Source: Clostridiales bacterium (lineage in GTDB: Bacteria; Bacillota; Clostridia; Saccharofermentanales; Saccharofermentanaceae). From it: a stretch of 64,000 bases of DNA. The number at the start of each line of letters is the position of its first letter. Position 1 is the stretch's first letter. The position numbers were made by a program, and so were the translations under genes. Where the stretch lies: NCBI GenBank assembly GCA_017427465.1, contig JAFRST010000062.1:64703-128702 (forward strand), read 5' to 3'. The notes under the pieces are model-generated. The model ran no database searches. It was not told where the DNA came from and saw only the letters and a list, made by a program, of their open reading frames with translations. Positions 59,466-64,000 of this stretch are shown here, one piece after another.

Positions 59466-61841
59466 CTATCCTCGCTCATCCAAAACCTTCTGAATTCTGT
59501 CCTGAGCAATTTTAACTACCGCATCAAGATCCTTTTGTCCCAGAAAATATGCCGGCATCTCTTCTATCAAGATAATACTTATAGAAGCATCTTCAGAACA
59601 CGATCTTGAACAGCTGAGTATTATTCCTTCTACAAAATCAACATCCTCTATTGAAAACTGCCTTCCCAAACCGCCACTGCTGCCACCATTTCCACCCGAA
59701 AAAGCACTGCCACCATTATTGTAATAATCAATAGCTGCGTCTCCTGCTTTTCTGAACGCCTCTCTATTGATTACAAAACAATCATTCATTGCTATATCTG
59801 CCTGAACTTCTTCTGACAGCAGGATTTTTACAAATTCACCACAAGCATCAACATTTTCAGCCTGAGCAGAAATAGCAACCGAGCAAACAGGCTTGAATCT
59901 TGGGCCTCTTCCGTCAATTGAAGGAATACCGGCTAAAGTCACACCATTGCCCCATGGAGCTATGCTCATTCCCAAAGTGAAATATCCTCCTATTCCATAA
60001 CAGTTTTCTGTATATTCAGCTCCCGGAATTCTTTCGGTATATTGAGCATTCCAAGATGTCCCTTCCTCTCTGACATTGTCTTTGACAAAATCAGCCATTT
60101 GTGCAAATTCAGGTCCTGACAGATCAACCTTCCCATTAACGATGAACTTATCATTCATACTGCCAAAAAGTTTAGAAAAGTAAGTTGCCTGCCCTAAAAA
60201 TATAGGATCGCTTCCATTAGCAACCTCATCTACAAACTTTTCATATTCTTCAAGTGTGAAACCTTTTCCGGAACTCCCGACATTCTCCGTTTTAGTCAGT
60301 ATTCCTTCCAGCGCAAAACTGATAGGAAGCTGGTAAATTGCTCCGTCGGTTTTTGAACCTTCGATTATGTTTTCATAGTACTTATCAATATCGTTTTTAA
60401 CATACGGCGTAAGATCGGCAAGATAGTTCGAATTATTTAGTTGTCCATAACCACTGACATTCATCAAAATGTCAGGGCCTTCGTTATTCATAATATCTAC
60501 AGCAAGTTGGTTACTAAACTCAGCACGACCGTTGATTCCTGCCAGTTCCCAAGTGTCCTCGTTATTTTCATCGCCTGAAGAGTAATCAAAATAATCCCCC
60601 CGATTATAACGGTCAGTAACTTCTATGAAGTATTTACTATTGGTCTCATTAAACACAGAGATCGCCTTACCGGTATTTACATCAACCCATCCGTCATCCG
60701 GATCAAATAACTCAAGTACAGTTTTCCCGGCATTAGGATTTTTATCTGCTCTGTCAAGTTCAATTAAATGTATCTTATCTGCTTTCTTTCCGGAATATAT
60801 ATTTGATGAATCATATATACCACAAAGAACAAAATGGTTTTCCGAGCACTCAATCAAATCAAAACTGGGAGCCACCACAAGACCTTTATTGAGTCCACAC
60901 CAATCATAACTAAATACTTCCTCTAATGTTTTCGTCTCTGCATTTATTCTTGAAATCCCATGCTGAGTCGGATAATAAACCATCCCATCAGATCCCGGTT
61001 TGCACCAAGAGAATGCAACCTCTTCCATCCATGCATATTCTTTGGGATCTGCTTTAATCAGTTCGTTAGTGGAAAGATCCAACTCATAATAAACGTTTTC
61101 ATAATCATTAATCGTGGCCGGAAGCAACACCTTTGTATCATTGAGTTCCAGCACAGCATATACATATACATCCTTATACTCTTCTTTTATTTCAGTAGTA
61201 TAGGTTTTTCCGTCAGGCGTTTTGACATTGATGTCGGCATGTTCCCGCATATTTTGCGACTGGTACATTATTAACTCAACATCATACTCTCCAATCATAT
61301 AAAAGCTTGAAGAAAAATCTTCGGTAGTTTCTCTTCTATCCCGTGTTTCCAAAAGTTTGCCTGTTAATGGATCATAATCTCTTTCTTTGAAATTGGTATT
61401 TACAGTTATCTTGCCCTCAGAATAATAAACATTATCAACATGTGATTCGATATTAATATCTGTGAAATCCTTCTTAACATCAATGATATTTATGGTTTTG
61501 TTAGTTTTACGGTCTACAACTGAAACCAGCCGATATCCATACTTATCTTCTTGTTCTGCCCAGCTCAAACCTTCGAGCTCATCATTAGGAACCTCATATT
61601 TTCCGCTCGAAAAGATAACGTAATAATTCTCATCCGAACCGGCATAGTAAGAATTCGGCCAAATGGTATTTCTTCCTGCTTCAACACCGGTATCAACCTC
61701 AATAATATTGGTGTTAAACCACGGATCATCTTCAGCGATCATCTTCGTGTTCTTCTTAGGTTGATGTCCGCACGATGCAATCGGAAGCAACAGTGAAATC
61801 ATCAGTATCACAGACATAATCCTCATATATGCTTTGTTCAT
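59466..61841 (-). CDS. Giant lipoprotein: propeller-like plus solute-binding domain
   Basis: Encodes 791 residues. The lipobox is PIASC (Cys24); DPWF follows as in the paralogue at 19834-22218. The first half is beta-rich; the hinge RADKNPNAGK lies near residue 410; the second half is a sugar-binding-protein fold ending VVKIAQDRIQKVLDERG. A Gly/Ser-rich loop (GGSAFSGGNGGSSGG) near residue 720 is peculiar to this copy. It starts 4 nt after the next paralogue's stop, so they form an operon. No transporter genes are near. AT-rich compared with neighbours. Confidence 0.8.
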   Translation of the reverse strand: MNKAYMRIMSVILMISLLLPIASCGHQPKKNTKMIAEDDPWFNTNIIEVDTGVEAGRNTIWPNSYYAGSDENYYVIFSSGKYEVPNDELEGLSWAEQEDKYGYRLVSVVDRKTNKTINIIDVKKDFTDINIESHVDNVYYSEGKITVNTNFKERDYDPLTGKLLETRDRRETTEDFSSSFYMIGEYDVELIMYQSQNMREHADINVKTPDGKTYTTEIKEEYKDVYVYAVLELNDTKVLLPATINDYENVYYELDLSTNELIKADPKEYAWMEEVAFSWCKPGSDGMVYYPTQHGISRINAETKTLEEVFSYDWCGLNKGLVVAPSFDLIECSENHFVLCGIYDSSNIYSGKKADKIHLIELDRADKNPNAGKTVLELFDPDDGWVDVNTGKAISVFNETNSKYFIEVTDRYNRGDYFDYSSGDENNEDTWELAGINGRAEFSNQLAVDIMNNEGPDILMNVSGYGQLNNSNYLADLTPYVKNDIDKYYENIIEGSKTDGAIYQLPISFALEGILTKTENVGSSGKGFTLEEYEKFVDEVANGSDPIFLGQATYFSKLFGSMNDKFIVNGKVDLSGPEFAQMADFVKDNVREEGTSWNAQYTERIPGAEYTENCYGIGGYFTLGMSIAPWGNGVTLAGIPSIDGRGPRFKPVCSVAISAQAENVDACGEFVKILLSEEVQADIAMNDCFVINREAFRKAGDAAIDYYNNGGSAFSGGNGGSSGGLGRQFSIEDVDFVEGIILSCSRSCSEDASISIILIEEMPAYFLGQKDLDAVVKIAQDRIQKVLDERG

Positions 61842-61845
61842 AACC

Positions 61846-64000
61846 CTATCCTCGCTCATCCAAAACTTTCTGAACCCTGTCTTGCGCAATATTAACTACA
61901 GCATCCAAATCCTTCTGGCCAGTGAAGTATGCCGGCATTTCTTCAACGAGGATCTTGCATATTTCAGCATCTTCGGAATAAATCCTTGAGCAGCTGTCAA
62001 TTATCTTCTCAAAGTCGTCGACAGTCTCTTCAGTGAATTTCATCGGTCTGTTTGAAATCGCGACATCATAACCGAAGATCCAGTTGCCGCCTGGTCCGTT
62101 AAGGTATTCGGCCGCTTCCATTCCGACTTCTCTAAATGCGTTTCGGTTCAATACCAAGTGTTCCTGTTCGGCCATTCCCTTTTGAATCTCATCAGACAAA
62201 AGGATCCTTATGAACTCAACACATGCATCAACATTTGTTGACTGAGAGGATACCGCCACTGAAGTATAAGCTTCGAACATGGGTCCACGACCATCTGAGG
62301 AAGGCAGACCTAAAAGTGCAAAGTTCCCATTGTATCGATATTGTTCACGGAAACAATCGCCAATTCCGTAGCATGTACCGGCCGAGGCTGCTCTTTGCTC
62401 TGTTGGCTCCTCAGAATCAAGATCATAAACAGCGGTCTTTTCCGGAACATTTTCCTTTACGAAAAAGGCGAGCTCCGCAAACTCGGGACAAGTAAAATCC
62501 GCTTTCCCGTTCTTGATGAAGTCATCGCTCATGGCAGTGAAGAGATCGGTGAAGTAATATACCTGAGATTTATAGAGAGCATCCGTGCCATTCAACGGGC
62601 CGTTTAAAAACTCCTCATACTCATCAATTGTAAATCCGACACCGGAAGTGCCGCTGTACTTTGCTTCAGTCATTATTCCGTAAAGTCTGAAGCATATAGG
62701 CATCTGATATAGTTTTCCGTCAAATTTAGATGCCTCAACAATGTTGGTGAAGTATTTAGAAGAATCAAGATCGTTGAAATAAGGAGTCAAGTCGGCAAGA
62801 TAGTAGCTGCTGTTAAGAGCACCGATATCACTCGTGCTGATGAAAATATCAGGACCGGTGCCGTTAATGATATCCATTGTGAGCTGATTGCCCATATCGC
62901 TATTCATGTTAAGACGAGCTAAATCATATTCATCTTCGCTCCTAGCATTTAAAAGACCCGATTGGTCTTCTTTGTACTTGTCCGTCACCTTTATATAGTA
63001 ACTGCTGTTTGAACTGTTAAATATCTGTATTGCTTCGTTTATTTTATCAGTTGCAAAGTCCTCGGCTTCATATAAAGTCAAGACTGTCTTTCCTGCGTTA
63101 GGATTCTTATCTGCTTTTGTGAATCTGACAACATAATATTCCGTTAAATCTTTTGCGAAATTAAGCGCCATTCCGTAGTTGATACTTTTCTGACCTGCAA
63201 CGACTGCTGAATTCCCGTCACAACTGACGATTTCCATATACTGCAGTAAGTCTCTGTTTGTTACTGTCCAGTTATAGTCAAGGAATGTTTCTATGGATTT
63301 TTTCTCAAGATCGATCTCCGATATCCCTTTCGCAGTCGTGAAATATGATCTGCCATCAGTTCCCGAATAAACTCTATGAATATCACCGAGAGCGTCCAGA
63401 TCCAGCCATTCATAATCTTTAGGATCCAACTCTTTGACAGTTTTCTCTTTAAAATCCAGTTCAAAGAATTTGTTGCCTTTATCCGTAATAGCGCAAACGA
63501 GACCTTTGCTGTCGTTCATCGGAATAATAAAAGGTATTTCCTGAAAGCTGACACCATCTTCTTTGAGATTAATAGTAGAAAGGTTGTCTTCACCCGGAGA
63601 TTTTAAATATATCTTGCCTGTTCCGATGTTATTGTTATCGGCAACCGTTTCAACTCCGAGCTTATATTCACCCACTATAAAGCGGTCATGGAAATATCCG
63701 GCTATACCCTTAGAACTGATGATCTTTCCTGAATCAATATCTATTTCAGTTAACTTCAAACTCGAATTATATGTTTTGGGATCGTAACGGCTTATTGTTA
63801 ACGATAGCACGCCATTATTATAAGAGGCTTCATTGCAAAAATCTGTGGAAGTAAATTCGTTTGAAAAGTCTATTTTCTTTACCTGCTTGGTTTCTTGATC
63901 TAAAACTGAGATAAGAACAAAATTGTCGGCATCATCAATATCGTCCGATCCGTCGCTGGATCTGTATGAACCACTTGCAACGATCACAATATTCTTTTCA
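61846..64000 (-). CDS. Giant lipoprotein paralogue, N-terminus outside window
   Basis: The frame is open to the right edge, so the start and signal peptide lie beyond it; the GTG at 63987 is only internal. About 717 residues are visible: beta-rich part, KADKNPNAGK hinge, solute-binding part and the same VQKVLDERG ending before TAG. It is a tandem duplicate of the 59466-61841 gene, and the last 70 nt of the two are nearly identical. Confidence 0.78.
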   Translation of the reverse strand, partial: EKNIVIVASGSYRSSDGSDDIDDADNFVLISVLDQETKQVKKIDFSNEFTSTDFCNEASYNNGVLSLTISRYDPKTYNSSLKLTEIDIDSGKIISSKGIAGYFHDRFIVGEYKLGVETVADNNNIGTGKIYLKSPGEDNLSTINLKEDGVSFQEIPFIIPMNDSKGLVCAITDKGNKFFELDFKEKTVKELDPKDYEWLDLDALGDIHRVYSGTDGRSYFTTAKGISEIDLEKKSIETFLDYNWTVTNRDLLQYMEIVSCDGNSAVVAGQKSINYGMALNFAKDLTEYYVVRFTKADKNPNAGKTVLTLYEAEDFATDKINEAIQIFNSSNSSYYIKVTDKYKEDQSGLLNARSEDEYDLARLNMNSDMGNQLTMDIINGTGPDIFISTSDIGALNSSYYLADLTPYFNDLDSSKYFTNIVEASKFDGKLYQMPICFRLYGIMTEAKYSGTSGVGFTIDEYEEFLNGPLNGTDALYKSQVYYFTDLFTAMSDDFIKNGKADFTCPEFAELAFFVKENVPEKTAVYDLDSEEPTEQRAASAGTCYGIGDCFREQYRYNGNFALLGLPSSDGRGPMFEAYTSVAVSSQSTNVDACVEFIRILLSDEIQKGMAEQEHLVLNRNAFREVGMEAAEYLNGPGGNWIFGYDVAISNRPMKFTEETVDDFEKIIDSCSRIYSEDAEICKILVEEMPAYFTGQKDLDAVVNIAQDRVQKVLDERG

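Noticed and set aside
61846-63987. GTG at 63987 as the start of the last gene
   Set aside because: The frame is open to the window edge and the paralogues have about 75-100 further N-terminal residues including the lipobox.
1-64000. CRISPR arrays, tRNA/rRNA genes, transposases, phage genes
   Set aside because: No spaced identical repeats of CRISPR type, no tRNA-like cloverleaf and no transposase or phage motifs were seen on reading; a tRNAscan or CRISPR finder run would settle it.

Overview
The window looks like a chromosomal segment of a Gram-positive anaerobe of the Clostridia, probably a plant-fibre-degrading gut or rumen bacterium. Evidence: strong AGGAGG-type ribosome binding sites, many lipoprotein signal peptides with a lipobox Cys, no outer-membrane genes, a lipoprotein xylanase with carbohydrate-binding domains, a ferredoxin-type aldo/keto reductase and the Ni-pincer (Lar) maturation genes. 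TGA, TAA and TAG all serve as stops. I see no tRNA, rRNA, CRISPR, prophage or insertion sequence.

Layout. 1-1.2 kb: small hypothetical genes. 1.2-3.0 kb: an Lsa/Vga-like ABC-F ribosome-protection ATPase behind a 300-nt leader with its own promoter, a six-codon upstream ORF and an intrinsic terminator. 3.0-11.5 kb: a minus-strand surface-polysaccharide operon (Alg14/Alg13-like pair, three paralogous GT2 transferases, a GT32 transferase, UDP-GlcNAc 2-epimerase, Wzx-like flippase) ending at a cytoplasmic GH5. 11.6-16.9 kb: a lipoprotein and a MoxR-DUF58-transglutaminase operon. 16.9-19.7 kb: a LytTR regulator with a DUF3021 partner and an ABC-2 transporter with paired operator-like sites. 19.8-26.3 kb: a giant propeller-plus-solute-binding lipoprotein, a GT39-like membrane protein, a 63-bp tandem repeat and a GH10 xylanase. 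26.6-32.3 kb: phospholipid genes, a TSCPD protein, GNAT, MgtE behind a structured terminator-bearing leader, and an aldo/keto reductase. 32.4-35.7 kb: four AT-rich orphan genes and a membrane-tethered sigma factor. 35.8-38.3 kb: cysK and an O-acetylhomoserine sulfhydrylase gene behind a Cys-rich leader peptide. 38.4-41.3 kb: a lipoprotein and an ECF sigma/anti-sigma pair. 42.9-46.9 kb: larC, larB, larE, two small membrane proteins and a DtxR regulator. 47-54 kb: DUF3737, MscS, a membrane glycosyltransferase, an anchored propeller and MgtA. 54.4-59.4 kb: a DUF4358-like lipoprotein, an HTH-superoxide-reductase-like fusion, and an autoregulated TetR operon that includes a NUDIX gene with an in-frame amber codon. 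59.5-64 kb: two more giant propeller-solute-binding lipoproteins, the last running off the window.

The most interesting signals are in RNA leaders and intergenic DNA. Three leaders look like attenuators or riboswitches (ABC-F, mgtE, the cysteine operon). A recurring class of intergenic element consists of two (or more) diverged 29-45 bp units, each bounded by an inverted repeat and spaced 51-63 bp apart. It occurs at five loci with unrelated sequence at each but the same architecture.
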